A stretch of 64,000 nucleotides of DNA from Streptomyces lasiicapitis (GCF_014646335.1 NZ_BMNG01000003.1:186001-250000), one strand, 5' to 3'. Shown: positions 33,601-62,285, counted from the stretch's first letter. Translations and numbers: made by a program. The notes: generated by a model not told the origin, from the sequence alone.

Positions 33601-36600
33601 GAGGCCGTCCTCTCCCAGCACGGCCACGGCCAGGTCGGCTTCAACTACCTCGGCCGCTTCTCGGGCGCCACCGAACTGCCCGCCGAACTGCGCGGCCTCG
33701 GCTTCACGCAGGCCACCGACGTGGCCGAACTGGCCGAGCTGGACGCCGCCCAGGACGAGCGGATGCCCGCCCCGGGCGAGATCGACATCAACGCCTCCGT
33801 CATCGACGGCGCGGCGGGTCCGCAGCTGGGCGCCCTGTTCACGGCGCCCGCGGGCGTCCTTGCGCCCGAGGACGTACGCGAACTCGCGGACCTGTGGTGC
33901 GCCGCGCTCGAAGGGTTCGCGCGGCACGCCGCCCAGCCGGGCGCGGGCGGCCTCACGCCGTCCGACGTGCCGCTCGTGCCGGCCGCGCAGGCCGACATCG
34001 AGGCCTGGGAGAAGCAGTACCCCGGGCTCGCCGACGTGTGGCCCGCCTCGCCGCTGCAGTCCGGTCTGCTCTTCCACACGCTGATGGCGGACGGCGCATC
34101 GGGCTTCGACGCCTACCAGGTGCAGTACGCCCTCCAGCTCTCCGGCGCGATCGCTTCGGACCGGATGCGCGCCGCGGGCCAGGCCATGCTCGACCGGCAC
34201 CCCGCCCTGCGCACCGCCTTCGTCAACGGCGCCGACGGCGACCTGGTCCAGCTCGTCGTGGACGGCGTCGAACTGCCCTGGCAGGACGTCGACCTGAGCG
34301 GCACCCCCGAGGACGGGCGCGACGCGGCGTTCGAGCAGTTCATGGCCGACGACCTCAAGGCCCACTTCGACCCGGTCAAGCCGCCGATGCTGCGGCTCTC
34401 CCTGGTCAAGCGCGCGGCCGAGAGCTACGAGCTGGTGCTCACCGCCCACCACGCGCTGTTCGACGGCTGGTCGATCCCGCTGCTCGTGCAGGACCTGCTG
34501 CGCTTCTACGGCACCGGCGGCGACGCCTCCGACCTGCCGCGCGCGCGGTCCTACCGCGACTACCTGGTGTGGCTGCGCCAGCAGGACCCGCAGGTCTCCG
34601 CGCAGGCGTGGACCAGCGAGCTCGACGGCATCGACGAGCCGACGATGCTGGCCCCCGGCGCGGAAACCGGAAGTCAGAGTTCCGGCATCGACCAGGTCGA
34701 CGTGCCGCTGTCCGCCGACGACGCCCGCGCCCTGACCCGCCGCGCCGCCGACCTCGGGGTCACCCTGAACACCCTGGTCCAGGGCGCCTGGGGCATCCTG
34801 CTCGGGCAGCTGACGGGCCGTCAGGACGTGGTGCTCTCCTCGACCGTCGCGGGCCGCCCGCCGGCGCTCGCGGGCGTCGACTCGATCGTCGGCATGTTCC
34901 TCAACACCCTTCCGGTGCGCGTCCGCTGCACCCCCGGCGACACTCTCGCCGACCTGCTCACCGGCCTCCAGGACCGGCAGGCGGCGCTCCTGGACCACCA
35001 CCACTACGGCCTCAGCGAGATCCACCAGGCCACCGGCCTGAAGGCGCTGTTCGACACCCTCGTCGGGTTCGAGTCCTTCCCGCTGGACCGCGGCGGCATC
35101 ACCGAGGCAGGCGCGGCCGCCGGAATCAAGATCAACGGCATTCGCGCGTTCACCGCGAGCCACTACCCGGTGACCGTGTTCGTCTACCCGGACGGCGAAT
35201 ACCCCACCCTGAACGTCCAGTTCCAGCAGGACGTCTTCGACCGCGACGAGGCCGGCACCCTCGCCGCCCGCTTCGCCCGCATCCTCGGCCAGATGGCAGA
35301 AGACCCCGGCAGGTCCGTCGCCGCCGTCGACGTCCTGGACGCCGCCGAGCGCGAGCGGCTGCTCGTCGGCCTCAACGACACGGCCGCCGAGACGCCCGAG
35401 CTGACCGTCCCCGGCCTCTTCGAGCGGCAGGCCGCCGCCACCCCGGACGCCCCCGCCGTCGTCTTCGGCGACCAGTCGCTGACGTACGCCGAACTGGACG
35501 CACGGGCCAACCGCCTCGCCCGCGAGGTGATCGCGCGCGGCGCGGGACCCGAGGCCGTCGTCGGCCTCGCCCTGCCGCGCTCCGCGGACCTGGTCGTGGC
35601 GATGCTCGGCATCCTGAAGTCCGGCGCCGGTTACCTGCCGATCGACCCCAAGTACCCGAGCGCGCGCCTGGACCTGATCCTCGCCGAGGCCCGCCCGCAG
35701 CTCGTGCTCACCGAGGCCGCGACCGTCGACGTGCTGCCCAGGACGGACCTCCCGCTCCTGCACATCGACGACCTCGACCTCGACGACGCGGCGAAGGGCG
35801 CCGCGCTCACCGACGCCGACCGCCCGAGTGCCCTGCGGCCCGACCACATCGCGTACGTGATGTACACCTCGGGCTCCACCGGCACCCCCAAGGGCGTCGT
35901 CATCACGCACGCGGGCGTCGTCAACGGCGTCACGCGGCTCGCCGAGCGCGTCGGCGGCGGTCCCGGCTCGCGGATGCTGGCCGGCACCTCGGTCAACTTC
36001 GACGTGTCCGTCTTCGAGACGTTCACGACGCTGTGCTCCGGCGGCAGCGTCGAGGTCGTCCGCGACGTCCTCGTGCTCGCCGAGCGCGACGACTGGTCGG
36101 GCAGCGTCATCAGCACCGTGCCGTCCGTCTTCAACGAACTGCTCGACCAGATCGCGGCGAAGGCCAAGGCCGAGACCCTGGTGTTCGCGGGCGAGGCACT
36201 GCCCGCCGCCCTGGTCGCCCGCATCCGCGAGGCCATGCCCGGCGTCCGGATCGTCAACGCCTACGGCCAGAGCGAGAGCTTCTACGCCACGACGTACGCC
36301 CTCGAATCCGGCGACGCCTGGACCGCGACGGGCAGCGCCCCCATCGGCACCCCGATCGGGAACATGCGCACCTACATCCTCGGCCCGGGTCTGACCCCCG
36401 TGCCGCCGGGTGTCGTCGGCGAGCTGTACGTCGCCGGAGCCATCGGGCGCGGCTACCACGGCCGCACCGCCCTGACCGCGGACCGCTTCGTCGCCGACCC
36501 CTACGGACCCGCCGGGGCGCGCATGTACCGCACCGGCGACCTGGCCCGCTGGACCGCCGACGGACAACTGGAGTACCAGGGCCGCGACGACGCCCAGGTC

Positions 36601-37191
36601 AAGGTGCGCGGCTTCCGCATCGAGCCGGGCGAGGTGGAGGCGGCGCTCACCGCCTTCCCCGGCATCTCGCAGGCCGTGGTCGTCGTCCGCGACGGCGGCC
36701 CCGCGATCGGCAAGCGGCTCGTCGGCTATGTGGTGCCCACCGAGGCAGGCGGCAGCGTCGACATGACGGAGCTGCGCGACTTCATCCTCGGCCGGCTGCC
36801 GGAATTCATGGTGCCCGCGGCCGTCGTCGTCCTGGAGAAACTGCCGCTCGCCCCCAACGGAAAGCTGGACCGAAAGGCCCTGCCCGAGCCGGAGTTCGCG
36901 GGCGCCGCCTATCGGGCACCGCGCAACGGCCAGGAAGAGACCCTCTGCAAACTGTTCGCCGAAGTACTCGGCGTGGAGCGCGTCGGCATCGACGACGACT
37001 TCTTCGACCTAGGTGGAAATTCCCTGCTCGCGACGCGGCTGACCAGCCGCATCGGCAAGGCACTCGGAGTGAGCGTGCCGATCAGGGCGATTTTCGAACA
37101 GCACAGCATCGCCGAACTATCGCGCACGGTGAAGAACGCATCGGCCACGAGCCGACCTCGTCTGCGCAGGATGAACAGGAGTGGACAGTAA
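30601..37191 (+). CDS. NRPS, modules 1-2: A-PCP-E / C-A-PCP
   Basis: This 2196-aa protein starts a peptide assembly line. Module 1 has no condensation domain: the protein begins inside the usual C-A linker ([10 protein letters not shown], about residues 15-24). A1 spans about 20-530 ([10 protein letters not shown] near 183), PCP1 has GGDSI at 581, and E1 spans about 637-1105 with HHLVVDG at 778. Module 2 has a DCL-type C domain (about 1135-1580, HHALFDG at 1283), A2 (about 1600-2080) and PCP2 (GGNSL near 2138). My specificity-code reading is DVGVAAGVGK for A1, which I cannot assign, and DVFSVAAYAK for A2, the piperazic-acid type as I recall it. The ATG at 30601 has an in-frame TAA 12 bases upstream. 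The ribosome-binding site is weak. The next NRPS gene follows after 1 base. Confidence 0.92.
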   Translation: MVALCSFEQGSLSGELNDTEVPVPVGTIPELFERQVAAASEATSVVLGDDSLSFGELDARANRLARFLIGRGVGPETVVGVALRRTPEWCVTVLGVMKAGGAYLPVDPAYPADRIAFMVEDSGAAMVLVDEGTIAELPELPAPMVRLDDAEIVAAVAAHPDGVVADAERACPLTVANAAYVIYTSGSTGRPKGVTVTHTGIANLVGAMLDRMKVTPDSRILQFGSPSFDVSVGELGMSLLSGSTLVMADKEQLSPGAPLVETINRHGVTHAVMSPAVLAALPTGSLPTVRSLAVAGEATAPELVATWAAGRRMINGYGPTETTVGVTMSAPLAGDGKVPPIGAPISNTEAHVLDDDLKPVADGVAGELYIAGAPLARGYLGRPGITSERFVACPFGKPGERMYRTGDLVEWGADGQLVFHGRADTQVKIRGLRIELREIEAALMAHPRVAHAVVVVHEGRGSGKQLVGYVVPAGAGDTDTASKGGGTGHMSFDSGFAAGELRGYLGERLPDFMVPATVMVLDRLPLTPNGKVDKKQLPEPEFKGGVYRAPGTEEEEVLAAAFAAVLGLDRVGIDDDFFAVGGDSIQSIQVVSRARAQGLEVSAREVFESRTVARLAEVAVANKQAGAAVVLEELEGGGTGWMPLLPVAHLLRGWGPGFDRFLQAMALDLPAGIDRAGLAATLGAVIDRHDLLRAKLVNEDGGGLVVAPEGSVDVDALIHRVACDGRWDSEEWHASLRTELDAAAERLDPEAGTIAQFVWFDPSGTDASAPGRLLVALHHLVVDGVSWRILTPDLAVAWDRIRQGQDPELPAVATSMRRWAHALADEAASPARVAELELWKKIVEGPDPVLGTRRLDPAVDVIATIEETRVELPVSVTEALLTTVPAAFHGEVNDGLLAGLALALAKWRRTRGVDESSALIRLEGHGREEAAAPGADLSRTVGWFTSVFPVRLDLAGADLDDAFAGGPAAARVIKSVKEQLRAIPDKGIGYGLLRHLNPETEAVLSQHGHGQVGFNYLGRFSGATELPAELRGLGFTQATDVAELAELDAAQDERMPAPGEIDINASVIDGAAGPQLGALFTAPAGVLAPEDVRELADLWCAALEGFARHAAQPGAGGLTPSDVPLVPAAQADIEAWEKQYPGLADVWPASPLQSGLLFHTLMADGASGFDAYQVQYALQLSGAIASDRMRAAGQAMLDRHPALRTAFVNGADGDLVQLVVDGVELPWQDVDLSGTPEDGRDAAFEQFMADDLKAHFDPVKPPMLRLSLVKRAAESYELVLTAHHALFDGWSIPLLVQDLLRFYGTGGDASDLPRARSYRDYLVWLRQQDPQVSAQAWTSELDGIDEPTMLAPGAETGSQSSGIDQVDVPLSADDARALTRRAADLGVTLNTLVQGAWGILLGQLTGRQDVVLSSTVAGRPPALAGVDSIVGMFLNTLPVRVRCTPGDTLADLLTGLQDRQAALLDHHHYGLSEIHQATGLKALFDTLVGFESFPLDRGGITEAGAAAGIKINGIRAFTASHYPVTVFVYPDGEYPTLNVQFQQDVFDRDEAGTLAARFARILGQMAEDPGRSVAAVDVLDAAERERLLVGLNDTAAETPELTVPGLFERQAAATPDAPAVVFGDQSLTYAELDARANRLAREVIARGAGPEAVVGLALPRSADLVVAMLGILKSGAGYLPIDPKYPSARLDLILAEARPQLVLTEAATVDVLPRTDLPLLHIDDLDLDDAAKGAALTDADRPSALRPDHIAYVMYTSGSTGTPKGVVITHAGVVNGVTRLAERVGGGPGSRMLAGTSVNFDVSVFETFTTLCSGGSVEVVRDVLVLAERDDWSGSVISTVPSVFNELLDQIAAKAKAETLVFAGEALPAALVARIREAMPGVRIVNAYGQSESFYATTYALESGDAWTATGSAPIGTPIGNMRTYILGPGLTPVPPGVVGELYVAGAIGRGYHGRTALTADRFVADPYGPAGARMYRTGDLARWTADGQLEYQGRDDAQVKVRGFRIEPGEVEAALTAFPGISQAVVVVRDGGPAIGKRLVGYVVPTEAGGSVDMTELRDFILGRLPEFMVPAAVVVLEKLPLAPNGKLDRKALPEPEFAGAAYRAPRNGQEETLCKLFAEVLGVERVGIDDDFFDLGGNSLLATRLTSRIGKALGVSVPIRAIFEQHSIAELSRTVKNASATSRPRLRRMNRSGQ

Positions 37192-37192
37192 A

Positions 37193-53593
<16,401 letters not shown>

Positions 53594-53617
53594 CGGCAGC
53601 CGAGGGAGCACCACCTG

Positions 53618-53663
53618 AACCCCGAAGGGGGCGAGGCCGGAAGGCTTCGCCCCCTTCGGGGTT
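53618..53663. terminator. strong bidirectional terminator between NRPS and PKS operons
   Basis: The arms 53618-53638 and 53643-53663 pair over 21 positions with a single G-U pair. They are closed by GGAA, a GNRA-type tetraloop. The hairpin lies 24 bases after the NRPS stop and 90 bases from the end of the converging oxidase gene, so it should stop transcription from both sides. Confidence 0.9.
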
Positions 53664-53753
53664 TCGCACGGTGTGGGCGCACGGCAAACGGCCCCGGGCC
53701 GCGCCTTGTGGGCGCTGCTCGGGGCCGCGTGCTCGTCGCGTGCTTGCGGGGAC

Positions 53754-54989
53754 CTAGATGGTGAGCGGTCCTCGCGGGGCGAGCAACTCACGCGTGATGT
53801 CCGCGATGGACGGGCAACCGGTGAGAGTCATGGCCAGGTCCAGATCGGCGAGCAGGCACCGCAGCACGTGCTCGACGCCGGCCTGGCCGTCCAGGGCGAG
53901 GCCGTAGACGTAGGGCCTGCCGTACAGGACGGCGTCGGCGCCCAGGGCGAGCGCCTTGACGACGTCCGTGCCGGTGCGGACACCGGAGTCCATCAGGACC
54001 GGGACGCCCGGACCGACGGCGGCGCGCACCGCGGGCAGGGCGTCGAGGGCGGCCACGCCGCCGTCCAGCTGACGGCCGCCGTGGTTGGAGACCACCACGC
54101 CGTCGGCACCGGCCGCCAACGCGCGGCGCGCGTCGTCGGGGTGCTGGACGCCCTTGATGAGGATGGGCAGATCGGTCCACTGCCGCAGGCGCGGCAGGTC
54201 GTCCCAGGTGAGCGTGGGGTTGGACGAGATCTTCGCCCAGTGGCCCACGGCCGCCATGGCCCCGCCGTCCGCGGGCAGCCCGGCCTGGAACGCCGGGTCG
54301 CTGGTGAAGTTGGCGATGCCCTGGCCGTGCACGAAGGGGATGTACGCGGCGTCCAGGTCCGAGGGGCGGTAGCCGAAGGTGGGGTTGTCCACCGTGACCA
54401 CGATCGCCGTGTACCCGGCCACCGAGACCCGGCGCACCAGGGACTCGGCCACCTCGGGGTCGTTCGGCCAGTACAGCTGGTACCAACGGGGCTGCGAGCC
54501 CGCCTCCTTGGCCACGTCCTCCATGGAGTGCGAAGAGAACGAGGAGAGCACGAACGGCACGCCCACCTCGGCGGCGCCCCGGACCGAGGCCAGCTCGCCC
54601 TCGGGGTGCGCCACCGTCTGCGCGGCCACCGGCGCGAGCAGCACCGGCACGTCGAGGTGCTGGCCCAGCAGGGACACCGACAGGTCGCGCTCGCTGACGC
54701 CCTTCCACATGCGCGGCAGGAGCCGCCACTGCTCGAACGCCTCGCGGTTGGCGCTGCCGGTCGTGCCGGTGCCCGCGTCGCCCGCGACGTACGCGTGCGC
54801 GTGCGGCTCCATGACCGCGCGCGCCGCGTCCTCAAGCGTCGTCAGGTCCGTGGACAGCTTGGGCTTCTTGCCCGCGATCCCGGCCAGGTAGATCTCCCGG
54901 ACCATCTCGGCACGGGCCACCTGGCCGGTCTGGGCCTGCTCCGCCGCCTGGGCCTGCTCCGCCGCCTGGGCCTGCTCCGCCGTCGTCAT
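53754..54989 (-). CDS. FMN-dependent alpha-hydroxy-acid oxidase
   Basis: This 411-aa flavoenzyme of the lactate oxidase/glycolate oxidase/mandelate dehydrogenase family oxidises an alpha-hydroxy acid to the keto acid. It has the TIM-barrel landmarks VLLAPVAAQ, RWYQLYW, ILIKGV with K279, SNHGGRQLDG with catalytic H303, and MDSGVRTGTDVVKALALGADAVLYGRPY for the phosphate site. The first 20 residues are a low-complexity AEQAQA repeat made by an 18-bp DNA repeat. It is the last gene of the PKS operon and overlaps the type II thioesterase gene by 4 bases, so it probably belongs to the pathway. It may prepare a precursor, as hydroxymandelate oxidase does in other NRPS clusters, or tailor the product. 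The substrate is unknown. Confidence 0.88.
   Translation of the reverse strand: MTTAEQAQAAEQAQAAEQAQTGQVARAEMVREIYLAGIAGKKPKLSTDLTTLEDAARAVMEPHAHAYVAGDAGTGTTGSANREAFEQWRLLPRMWKGVSERDLSVSLLGQHLDVPVLLAPVAAQTVAHPEGELASVRGAAEVGVPFVLSSFSSHSMEDVAKEAGSQPRWYQLYWPNDPEVAESLVRRVSVAGYTAIVVTVDNPTFGYRPSDLDAAYIPFVHGQGIANFTSDPAFQAGLPADGGAMAAVGHWAKISSNPTLTWDDLPRLRQWTDLPILIKGVQHPDDARRALAAGADGVVVSNHGGRQLDGGVAALDALPAVRAAVGPGVPVLMDSGVRTGTDVVKALALGADAVLYGRPYVYGLALDGQAGVEHVLRCLLADLDLAMTLTGCPSIADITRELLAPRGPLTI
54931..54984. repeat. three tandem copies of an 18-bp unit in the oxidase 5' end
   Basis: TGGGCCTGCTCCGCCGCC repeats at 54931, 54949 and 54967; the last copy differs at its 3' end. On the coding strand it encodes the N-terminal AEQAQA repeats. 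The length is a multiple of three, so copy-number change would not break the frame. Confidence 0.9.
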
Positions 54990-55747
54990 GACGCCCCCGC
55001 GGACTTCTGGAGGTCCTCGCGGATGTACCGGGTGAGCAGCGGCGCCGCCCCCGAGTCCCGCTCGGTCAGGGCGAAGTGGCCGCCGGGCAGCAGCTCGAGG
55101 CCGTACTCACCACGGGTGTGGCCGGACCAGCCGGTCATCTGCTCGGCGGTGTTCTTCGGGTCCTCCTTGGCGAGAAGCACCGTGAGGGGCGCCGCCACGG
55201 CGGCGCCGTCCTCGGGGGTGTAGTTGCCGAGGGCCTCGTTGTCGCCGCGCATCAGGCGGACCATCTCCGCGACGGTCTCGGGGTCGTTGAGGAGCGCCTC
55301 CGGTACGCCGCCGAGCCACCGCACATGCTCGACGATCACGTCGTCGCCGCTGTCCTCGGGCGTGCCGGCCTTCCAGTCGGCCGAGGGCGGCCAGGCAGCC
55401 GAGGCGAAGAGCCGCTGCAACTCGCCCTTCTGCTCCAGGAGCCGGGCCGCCTCGAAGGCGACCAGGGAGCCCAGGCTGTGCCCGAGCAGGAACAGCGGCC
55501 GGTCGTCGAAGTCGGCGAGCGCCCCGACGGCCCCGGCGGCGAGCGTCGTGATGTTGTCCGCGAACGGCTCGGCGCGCCGGTCCTGGCGCCCCGGGTACTG
55601 GACGGCCACCAGCTCGATGTCGGCGGGCAGTGCCGCCGAGAGCGCGGTGAACGCCATCGCCGGGCCGCCGGCGTGCGGGAAGCACACCAGGCGGGCCTTG
55701 GCGTCCGGCTTCGGATGGAACGTACGTATCCAGGTGTTGCGTGTCAT
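54986..55747 (-). CDS. type II (editing) thioesterase
   Basis: This 253-aa alpha/beta-hydrolase removes wrong or stalled acyl groups from carrier proteins of PKS and NRPS lines. Ser 91 lies in GHSLGS, and the catalytic His is in LPGGHFAL near the C-terminus. LVCFPHAGGPAMAF and VAVQYPGRQDRRAEPF near the start are typical of the RifR/GrsT group. It lies 52 bases downstream of the PKS gene and overlaps the oxidase gene by 4 bases, so it is in the same operon. It could serve both the PKS and the NRPS proteins. Confidence 0.92.
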   Translation of the reverse strand: MTRNTWIRTFHPKPDAKARLVCFPHAGGPAMAFTALSAALPADIELVAVQYPGRQDRRAEPFADNITTLAAGAVGALADFDDRPLFLLGHSLGSLVAFEAARLLEQKGELQRLFASAAWPPSADWKAGTPEDSGDDVIVEHVRWLGGVPEALLNDPETVAEMVRLMRGDNEALGNYTPEDGAAVAAPLTVLLAKEDPKNTAEQMTGWSGHTRGEYGLELLPGGHFALTERDSGAAPLLTRYIREDLQKSAGAS

Positions 55748-55799
55748 GCCTTCGAGTCCTGTCCTTCAGGCTGGGGAGCAGGCGTACTGGGGAGCGGCA

Positions 55800-58700
55800 T
55801 CAGGAGCCGAGCTTGGTCAGCAGGTCGCGCAGGCGGTCGCCCACGGTGTCGCGCACGGAGTCGCTCAGCCGGGTGTCGGCGAACACCGACTCCAGCTTGG
55901 TCAGCTCGTCGAGGACGGCCATGGCGTCACCGGCGTCCTCCTCGCCGTCCTGCTGCTCCGACTTCAGGTGCTCCACGAGCTCGGCCGGGGTCGGCCAGTC
56001 GTAGATGAAGGTGGCGGGCAGCTTGACGCCCGTCGCCGCGCCCAGACGGTTGCGCAGCTCGACGGCGGTCAGCGAGTCGAAGCCGATCTGGTCGAACGCG
56101 CCGTGCGGGTCCACGACCGCGCCCGAGGCGTGGCCGAGGACGGCCGCGACCTCGTGCAGGACCGTGTCCAGGAGGCGGTCGCCGGTCCCGGCGCCCTCCA
56201 CCGCGCCGTCCGCCGCAGCGGAAGGAGCGGCCTTCGCGGTCGCGGGCACCAGGCTCCGAAGGAGCGGCGGCACCGTGCCGCCGGCCGCGGCGCTCGCCCG
56301 CAGGCCCGCCAGGTTCCAGGCGGCGGCCACGGCCACCGGACGGTCCCTGCGGATCGCCGCGTCCATGAGCTTCAGGCCCTGCTCGGTGGAGAGCGGCGCC
56401 ACACCGATACGGCCCATGCGGGTGATGTCGGTGTCGGTCAGGCCCGCGCCCATGCCGCCGTCGCCGCCCCACAGGCCCCACGCGAGGGAGACGCCGGGCT
56501 TGCCGATGGAACGCCGGTACTCGATCAGGCCGTCGAGGAAGGAGTTGCCCGCGGCGTAACCGCCCTGCGCGGCCGAGCCCATGGTTCCGGCGAGCGAGGA
56601 GAACAGCACGAACGCGTCCAGGCCGAGCGGCTCGGTCAGCTCGTGCAGGTTCAGCGCCGCGTCCACCTTGGGGCGCAGGCTGCGGTCCAGGCTCTCGGGC
56701 GTGAGCGCGGCGAGGATGCCGTCGTCCAGGACACCGGCCGCGTGCACGACGCTGCCGACGTGCACCCCGTCCTTCAGCAGGGTGTCGAGGGTGGCGGCGA
56801 GCGCGTCGCGGTCGGCGGCGTCGCAGGCCACGACGCGGACGTCCGCGCCGAGCGCGCGCAGCTCCTCGATGTCCTTGGCGGCCTCGTCACGGGGCGCGCC
56901 ACGGCCCATCAGGACCAGCTTCCGCGCGCCGTGCTCGGTCACCAGGTGCCGGGCGACGAGCCGGCCGAGCCAGCCCAGACCGCCCGTGATCAGGGCGGCG
57001 CGGCTGGTGTCCCACGGCTCGTCCGCGTCGGCGAGGTCGAGGACGACCTTGCCGATGTGACGGGCCTCGCTGAGGTAGCGGAACGCCTCGGGGGCGCGCC
57101 GGATGTCCCAGGCGGAGACGGGCGGCGCCGAAAGCGCGCCCTGCTCGAAGAGTTCGAGCAGTTCCAGGAGCATGCCCTGGATGCGGTCGGGGCCGGGCTC
57201 ACGCACGTCGTAGGCCTGGTAGGCGACGCCCGGGTACTGCGCCCCGACCTCGGCCGGGTCGCGCCGGTCGGTCTTGCCCATCTCCAGGAACCGGCCGCCG
57301 CGCGGAAGCAGCCGCAGCGACGCGTCGGCGAACTCGCCCGCGAGGGAGTTCAGGACGACGTCGACGCCCTTGCCGCCGGTCGCGGCGAGGAAGCTCTGCT
57401 CGAAGTCGAGCGTCCGGGACGAGGCGATGCGCTCGTCGGCCACGCCCGCGGCGCGCAGCGCGTGCCACTTGCCCTGGCTCGCCGTCGAGTAGACCGTCGC
57501 GCCCAGGTGCCGGGCGATCTGCAGGGCCGCGGTGCCGACGCCGCCGGCGCCCGCGTGGACGAGCAGCGACTCGCCCTCGCGCACGCGGCCGAGGTCGACC
57601 AGGCCGTAGTACGCGGTCAGGTACGTCACCGGGACCGCGGCGGCCTGGCGGAACGACCAGCCCTCGGGGATCGGGCACAGCAGGCGGCGGTCGGCCACCG
57701 TGTTCGGCCCGACACCGGCGATCAGACCCATCACGCGGTCGCCCGGCTTCAGGTCCGTGACGCCGGGGCCGACTTCGAGCACGACACCGGCGCCCTCGCC
57801 GCCCTGCCCCTTGTCGGAGGCGTTGGCGTCGACGGAGGCGTGGATCACGCCGAGCGCGAGCAGCGCGTCACGGAAGTTCAGACCGGCCGCGCGCAGCCGG
57901 ATGCGGACCTGGCCCTCGGCGAGCGGGGCCTCGATCTCGGGCCACGGCTCCAGGGACAGGTTCGCGAACGACGACTTGGCGACGTAGTCGAGGTACCACG
58001 GCACGTCCGCCGGGGCGCGCAGCGTGCCGTCCGGCGTCGCCGTGGTCAGCGACGGGCGGTAGGCGGTGCCGCCGCGCAGCGCGAGCTGGCCCTCGCCGGT
58101 GGCGACGGCCGCCTCCAGGGCGGCGCGGGAACCGGCCGTGCCGTCCTCGTCGAGGAGGGAGTAGCGGCCCGGGTGCTCGGCCTGCGCGGAGCGCAGCAGA
58201 CCCCACACCGCGCGCAGCGCGAGACGTCCGGTGGGCGCTTCGGCGTCCACGGCGACGGCGCCGCGCGTGAGCACGACGAGCCGGGACTGGTCGAGCCGTC
58301 CGTCCGAGAGCAGGAGCTGAGCGGTCGTCAGGACGTGGTGCAGGGACTCGCGCACCGTGGCGGCGTCCGACGTGACGTCGGTGGCGTGCGCCGGGACCGC
58401 GAGCAGGATGACGTCCGGTGCCTCGTCCTCTTCGAGGGCGACGGACAGGGCGGCCTGGTCGGCGTAGGTGCCTTCGAGGACGCCGGCGAGCGCCTCCGCG
58501 GCCTCGGGGGCGTCGCCGATCAGCACCCAGCGCTCCGAGGCGGGCGCGGTCGCCAGCTCGGTGAGCGCCTCCCACGACGGCAGGTACAGGCCGTCGCGGT
58601 CGCTCGCCGAGCCGCCCGTGGCGGCGGGGCGGAGCGCGAGGGAACCGATGGAGGCCACCGGCTTGCCCGCGGTGTCGGCCACGTCGACGGCGATCGCGTT

Positions 58701-61700
58701 CGGGCCCGCCGGGGCGAGCCGCACGCGCAGCGCGGCGTCGGCGGAGCCGAGCGTGCGGGCGTTGTTCCAGGCGTACGGAAGGAGCGTCTTGCCGCCCGAG
58801 GTGTCGGTCAGACCACCCAGCGCGGACGGGTGCAGGGCCGCGTCCAGGAGCGCCGGGTGCAGCGCGTAGCCGCCCGTGCCCGGCTGCCTCTCGCCCGGCA
58901 GGGCCACCTCGGCGAAGACCTCGTCGCCGCGCTGGAACAGCGCCTTGACGCCGCGGAACACCGGACCGTAGGTCAGGCCCTTCGCGGACAGGTCGGCGTA
59001 CAGGTCGTCGATGGCGACCGGCAGTTGCTCGGCGTCCTTCGGCGGCCATACCGACAGGTCGGCGGCCGCGGCGGGTGCGTCCTTGGCGACGGAGCCGCCC
59101 GCGTTGCGCAGCCAGTCGCCCGCCTCACCGTCCTCGTCGCGGCGCGAGTGCACCGTGACGGCACGGCTGCCGGAGGCGTCGGGCGCCGCGAGGAACACCC
59201 GGAGCTGGATCTCTGTGTTTTCGGGGTCCGCGGGGACGATCAGCGGGGCCTCCAGGAGGAGCTCCTCCACCAGGCCGTAGCCCGCCTCGCGGGCGGCGCG
59301 CGCGGCGAGGTCGAGCAACTGGGTGCCCGGCACCAGGACCTGCTCGCCCACCTTGTGGTCGGCCAGCCACGGGTGCGTCTCCAGGGAGAGCCGCCCGGTC
59401 AGCAACAGGCCGTCCTGATCGGGCAGTTCGGCGACCGCGGTCAGTATCGGGTGGTCGAGCGCGACGAGCCCGGCCGCGCGCACGTCACCGGACCTGGCCG
59501 GCTTGTCCAGCCAGTACGGGCGCTGCTGGAAGGCGTACGTCGGCAGCTCGACGCGGGCCGCGCCCTGGCCCGTGAAGACCTTGGCCCAGTCGACGTCGCC
59601 GCCGGACGCGTGCACCCGCGAGAGCGCGGTGAGCAGCGTCGCGGCCTCCGGGTTGCGGCGCCGCAGGGCGGGGATCAGCTCGTGTGCGGAGCGCGCGGTG
59701 CGCTTGTCTCCGGCGGTGTCCGCGAGGGAGTCGGCGGCCATCGCGGTCAGGTCGCCGGAGGGGCCCATCTCCACGAAGCGGGTGCAGCCGTCGTCGGCGA
59801 GGGCGTGCACGCCGTCCTGGAAGCGGACGGCCTGGCGCATGTGGCGCACCCAGTAGTCGGGGCTGGCCAGCTCGTCGGGCTCGGCGGGCTGCCCGGTCAG
59901 GTCGGATATGACCGTGAGCTGCGGGAACTCGAACGTCAACCGCGCGGCGAGCGCGCGGAACTCGGCGAGCGCGGGCTCCATGAGCGGCGAGTGGAAGGCG
60001 TGGCTGACCTTCAGCCAGGTGGCCTTGCCGCCTGCCTCCTCGAACGGCTCGACGGCGGCGGCGAGCGCCTCCTTCTCACCGGAGAGCACGGTCGCGGCGG
60101 GGCCGTTGACGGCGGCGAGCGACACCTTGCTCTCGTACCCGGCGAGCAGCTTGACGGCCTCCTCCTCGGAGGTCCGCAGCGCCACCATCGCGCCACCGGC
60201 CGGCAGTTGCTGCATGATGCGGCCGCGGGTGACGGCGAGCTGCGCGGCGTCCTCCAGGGACAGCACCCCGGCGGCGTGGACGGCCGCGAAGGCGCCGACC
60301 GAGTGGCCGAGGACGGCGTCGGGACGGATGCCCCAGGACTCGAAGAGCCGGAACAGCGCGACCTCGATCGCGAACAGCGCGGGCTGCGTGTACTCGGTGC
60401 GGTTCAGGAGCTCGGCCTCGGGCGTGCCCTCGGCCGCGAACACGACCTCGCGCAGCGGCTTGGCCAGGTGCGGGTCGACCGCCGCGCACACGGCGTCGAA
60501 GGCCGCGGCGAACGCGGGGAACGCGGCGTACAGCTCCTGGCCCATCTGCGGGCGCTGCGAGCCCTGGCCCGCGAACAGGAACGCGGTCCTGCCCTCGACG
60601 GCCTTGCCGCGCACGGCCTCCGGGCCCGGCGTGCCGTCGGCGAACGCGCGCAACTGCGCGAGCAGTTCGGTGCGCTCGGAGGCGACGAGCACCGCGCGGT
60701 GCGCCAGGTGGGCGCGCGTGGTGGCCAGCGAGAGGCCCAGCGAGGAGAGGTGCGCCGACGTGTCGGCGGTCAGGTGCTGGTGCAGCCGCTCGGCCTGCGC
60801 GCGCAGCGCCGCCTCGGTGGTCGCGGAGAGCACCAGCGGGACGGCGGGCAGCGGCGCGGAGGTCTCCTCGGCGGTGTCCTCGGCCGCGAACTCCGGGGCC
60901 TGCTCCAGGATCACGTGGGCGTTGGTGCCGCTGATGCCGAAGGAGGACACGGCGGCGCGCCGCGGCCGGTCGACCTCGGGCCAGGCCTTCGCCTCGGTGA
61001 GCAGCTCAAGGGTGCCCGCGGACCAGTCGACGTTCGGGCTCGGGGTGTCCACGTGCAGCGTCTTGGGGAGCACGCCGTTGCGCAGCGCCATCGTCATCTT
61101 GATGAGACCGCCGACGCCGGCGGCCGCCTGCGCGTGACCGATGTTGGACTTCAGCGAGCCCAGGTACAGGGGGTTGTCCGCCGAGCGGGCCGCGCCGTAC
61201 GTGGCGATGAGGGCGTTGGCCTCCAGCGGGTCGCCGAGCGACGTGCCGGTGCCGTGCGCCTCGACGACGTCGACGTCGGCGCCGGTCAGCTTCGCGCCGG
61301 TCAGGGCCTGCTTGACCAGGGCCTCCTGGGCGGGGCCGTTGGGCGCGGTCAGGCCGTTGCTCGCGCCGTCCTGGTTGACGGCGGAGCCGCGCACCACCGC
61401 GAGGACGGGGTGGCCCAGGCGCCGGGCGTCGGAGAGCCGCTCGACGAGCAGCAGACCCGCGCCCTCCGCCCAGGCGGTGCCGTCGGCGGACGACGAGAAG
61501 GACTTGCAGCGGCCGTCGGGGGACAGGCCCCGCTGACGGCTGAACTCGATGAAGGAGTTGGGCGACGCCATCAGCGTCGAGGCGCCCGCGAGGGCCATCG
61601 TGCACTCGCCGCGGCGCAGCGAGTTGACGGCCAGGTGCAGCGCCACCAGGGACGACGAGCACGCCGTGTCCACGGTGATGGCCGGGCCCTGGAGACCGAA

Positions 61701-62285
61701 GGTGTAGGACAGGCGGCCGGAGGCCACGCTGCCCGCGCTGCCGAGCGTCAGGTACGCCTCGTACTCCTCGGGAGCCGGGTCGTTGACGCGCGCCGCGTAG
61801 TCGTCGTACATCGTGCCGACGAACACGCCCGTGCGGCTGCCGCGCAGCGTCGCCGGGTCGATGCCCGCGTACTCGAAGGCCTCCCACGCGGTCTCCAGGA
61901 GGAGCCGCTGCTGGGGGTCGACGGCGTACGCCTCGCGCGGCGAGATGCCGAAGAACTCCGGGTCGAACTCCGGGGCGTCATAGATGAAGCCGCCGTGCCG
62001 CACGTACGAGGTGCCCGCGTGGTCGGGGTCCGCGTCGTACAGGTTCGACAGGTCCCAGCCGCGGTTGGTGGGGAACGGGCCGACCGCGTCCACCTCGTCG
62101 GTGACCAGTCGCCACAGGTCCTCGGGGGACCGGACGCCGCCCGGGAAGCGGCAGGCCATCGCGACGATCGCGATCGGCTCCTCGTCGCGCTCCTTGATGC
62201 GGGCGTTGGCGGCCTTCAGCCGCTCGTTCTCCTTGAGCGCGGCCCGCAACGCGTCGACGACTTGCTGGGGTGATGTGGACGCCAT
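55800..62285 (-). CDS. modular type I PKS, one fully reducing module: KS-AT-DH-ER-KR-ACP
   Basis: This 2161-aa protein has an N-terminal docking helix (1-32). The KS has Cys 209 in DTACSSS plus [12 protein letters not shown] and SNIGHAQ. The AT has Ser 662 in GHSVG and HAFHS near 763, which predicts malonyl-CoA. The DH has His 977 in [11 protein letters not shown] and the second motif LDAALHP. The ER has [12 protein letters not shown] near 1581. The KR has TGGLGWLGR near 1767, the LDD motif and YAAGN. The ACP has GFDSL near 2073, followed by a C-terminal docking helix. All reductive domains look active, so it should add a saturated two-carbon unit. There is no thioesterase, so the chain must pass to another protein. 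Two starts are possible; ATG 62285 has GGAGAGAG upstream, while ATG 62300 adds 5 residues. Confidence 0.92.
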   Translation of the reverse strand: MASTSPQQVVDALRAALKENERLKAANARIKERDEEPIAIVAMACRFPGGVRSPEDLWRLVTDEVDAVGPFPTNRGWDLSNLYDADPDHAGTSYVRHGGFIYDAPEFDPEFFGISPREAYAVDPQQRLLLETAWEAFEYAGIDPATLRGSRTGVFVGTMYDDYAARVNDPAPEEYEAYLTLGSAGSVASGRLSYTFGLQGPAITVDTACSSSLVALHLAVNSLRRGECTMALAGASTLMASPNSFIEFSRQRGLSPDGRCKSFSSSADGTAWAEGAGLLLVERLSDARRLGHPVLAVVRGSAVNQDGASNGLTAPNGPAQEALVKQALTGAKLTGADVDVVEAHGTGTSLGDPLEANALIATYGAARSADNPLYLGSLKSNIGHAQAAAGVGGLIKMTMALRNGVLPKTLHVDTPSPNVDWSAGTLELLTEAKAWPEVDRPRRAAVSSFGISGTNAHVILEQAPEFAAEDTAEETSAPLPAVPLVLSATTEAALRAQAERLHQHLTADTSAHLSSLGLSLATTRAHLAHRAVLVASERTELLAQLRAFADGTPGPEAVRGKAVEGRTAFLFAGQGSQRPQMGQELYAAFPAFAAAFDAVCAAVDPHLAKPLREVVFAAEGTPEAELLNRTEYTQPALFAIEVALFRLFESWGIRPDAVLGHSVGAFAAVHAAGVLSLEDAAQLAVTRGRIMQQLPAGGAMVALRTSEEEAVKLLAGYESKVSLAAVNGPAATVLSGEKEALAAAVEPFEEAGGKATWLKVSHAFHSPLMEPALAEFRALAARLTFEFPQLTVISDLTGQPAEPDELASPDYWVRHMRQAVRFQDGVHALADDGCTRFVEMGPSGDLTAMAADSLADTAGDKRTARSAHELIPALRRRNPEAATLLTALSRVHASGGDVDWAKVFTGQGAARVELPTYAFQQRPYWLDKPARSGDVRAAGLVALDHPILTAVAELPDQDGLLLTGRLSLETHPWLADHKVGEQVLVPGTQLLDLAARAAREAGYGLVEELLLEAPLIVPADPENTEIQLRVFLAAPDASGSRAVTVHSRRDEDGEAGDWLRNAGGSVAKDAPAAAADLSVWPPKDAEQLPVAIDDLYADLSAKGLTYGPVFRGVKALFQRGDEVFAEVALPGERQPGTGGYALHPALLDAALHPSALGGLTDTSGGKTLLPYAWNNARTLGSADAALRVRLAPAGPNAIAVDVADTAGKPVASIGSLALRPAATGGSASDRDGLYLPSWEALTELATAPASERWVLIGDAPEAAEALAGVLEGTYADQAALSVALEEDEAPDVILLAVPAHATDVTSDAATVRESLHHVLTTAQLLLSDGRLDQSRLVVLTRGAVAVDAEAPTGRLALRAVWGLLRSAQAEHPGRYSLLDEDGTAGSRAALEAAVATGEGQLALRGGTAYRPSLTTATPDGTLRAPADVPWYLDYVAKSSFANLSLEPWPEIEAPLAEGQVRIRLRAAGLNFRDALLALGVIHASVDANASDKGQGGEGAGVVLEVGPGVTDLKPGDRVMGLIAGVGPNTVADRRLLCPIPEGWSFRQAAAVPVTYLTAYYGLVDLGRVREGESLLVHAGAGGVGTAALQIARHLGATVYSTASQGKWHALRAAGVADERIASSRTLDFEQSFLAATGGKGVDVVLNSLAGEFADASLRLLPRGGRFLEMGKTDRRDPAEVGAQYPGVAYQAYDVREPGPDRIQGMLLELLELFEQGALSAPPVSAWDIRRAPEAFRYLSEARHIGKVVLDLADADEPWDTSRAALITGGLGWLGRLVARHLVTEHGARKLVLMGRGAPRDEAAKDIEELRALGADVRVVACDAADRDALAATLDTLLKDGVHVGSVVHAAGVLDDGILAALTPESLDRSLRPKVDAALNLHELTEPLGLDAFVLFSSLAGTMGSAAQGGYAAGNSFLDGLIEYRRSIGKPGVSLAWGLWGGDGGMGAGLTDTDITRMGRIGVAPLSTEQGLKLMDAAIRRDRPVAVAAAWNLAGLRASAAAGGTVPPLLRSLVPATAKAAPSAAADGAVEGAGTGDRLLDTVLHEVAAVLGHASGAVVDPHGAFDQIGFDSLTAVELRNRLGAATGVKLPATFIYDWPTPAELVEHLKSEQQDGEEDAGDAMAVLDELTKLESVFADTRLSDSVRDTVGDRLRDLLTKLGS

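Noticed and set aside
32440-33960. Reading the post-PCP1 domain as a condensation rather than an epimerisation domain
   Set aside because: It has the E-domain start [24 protein letters not shown] and the E-type GHGREE and FNYLGRF motifs, and is followed by a separate complete C domain.
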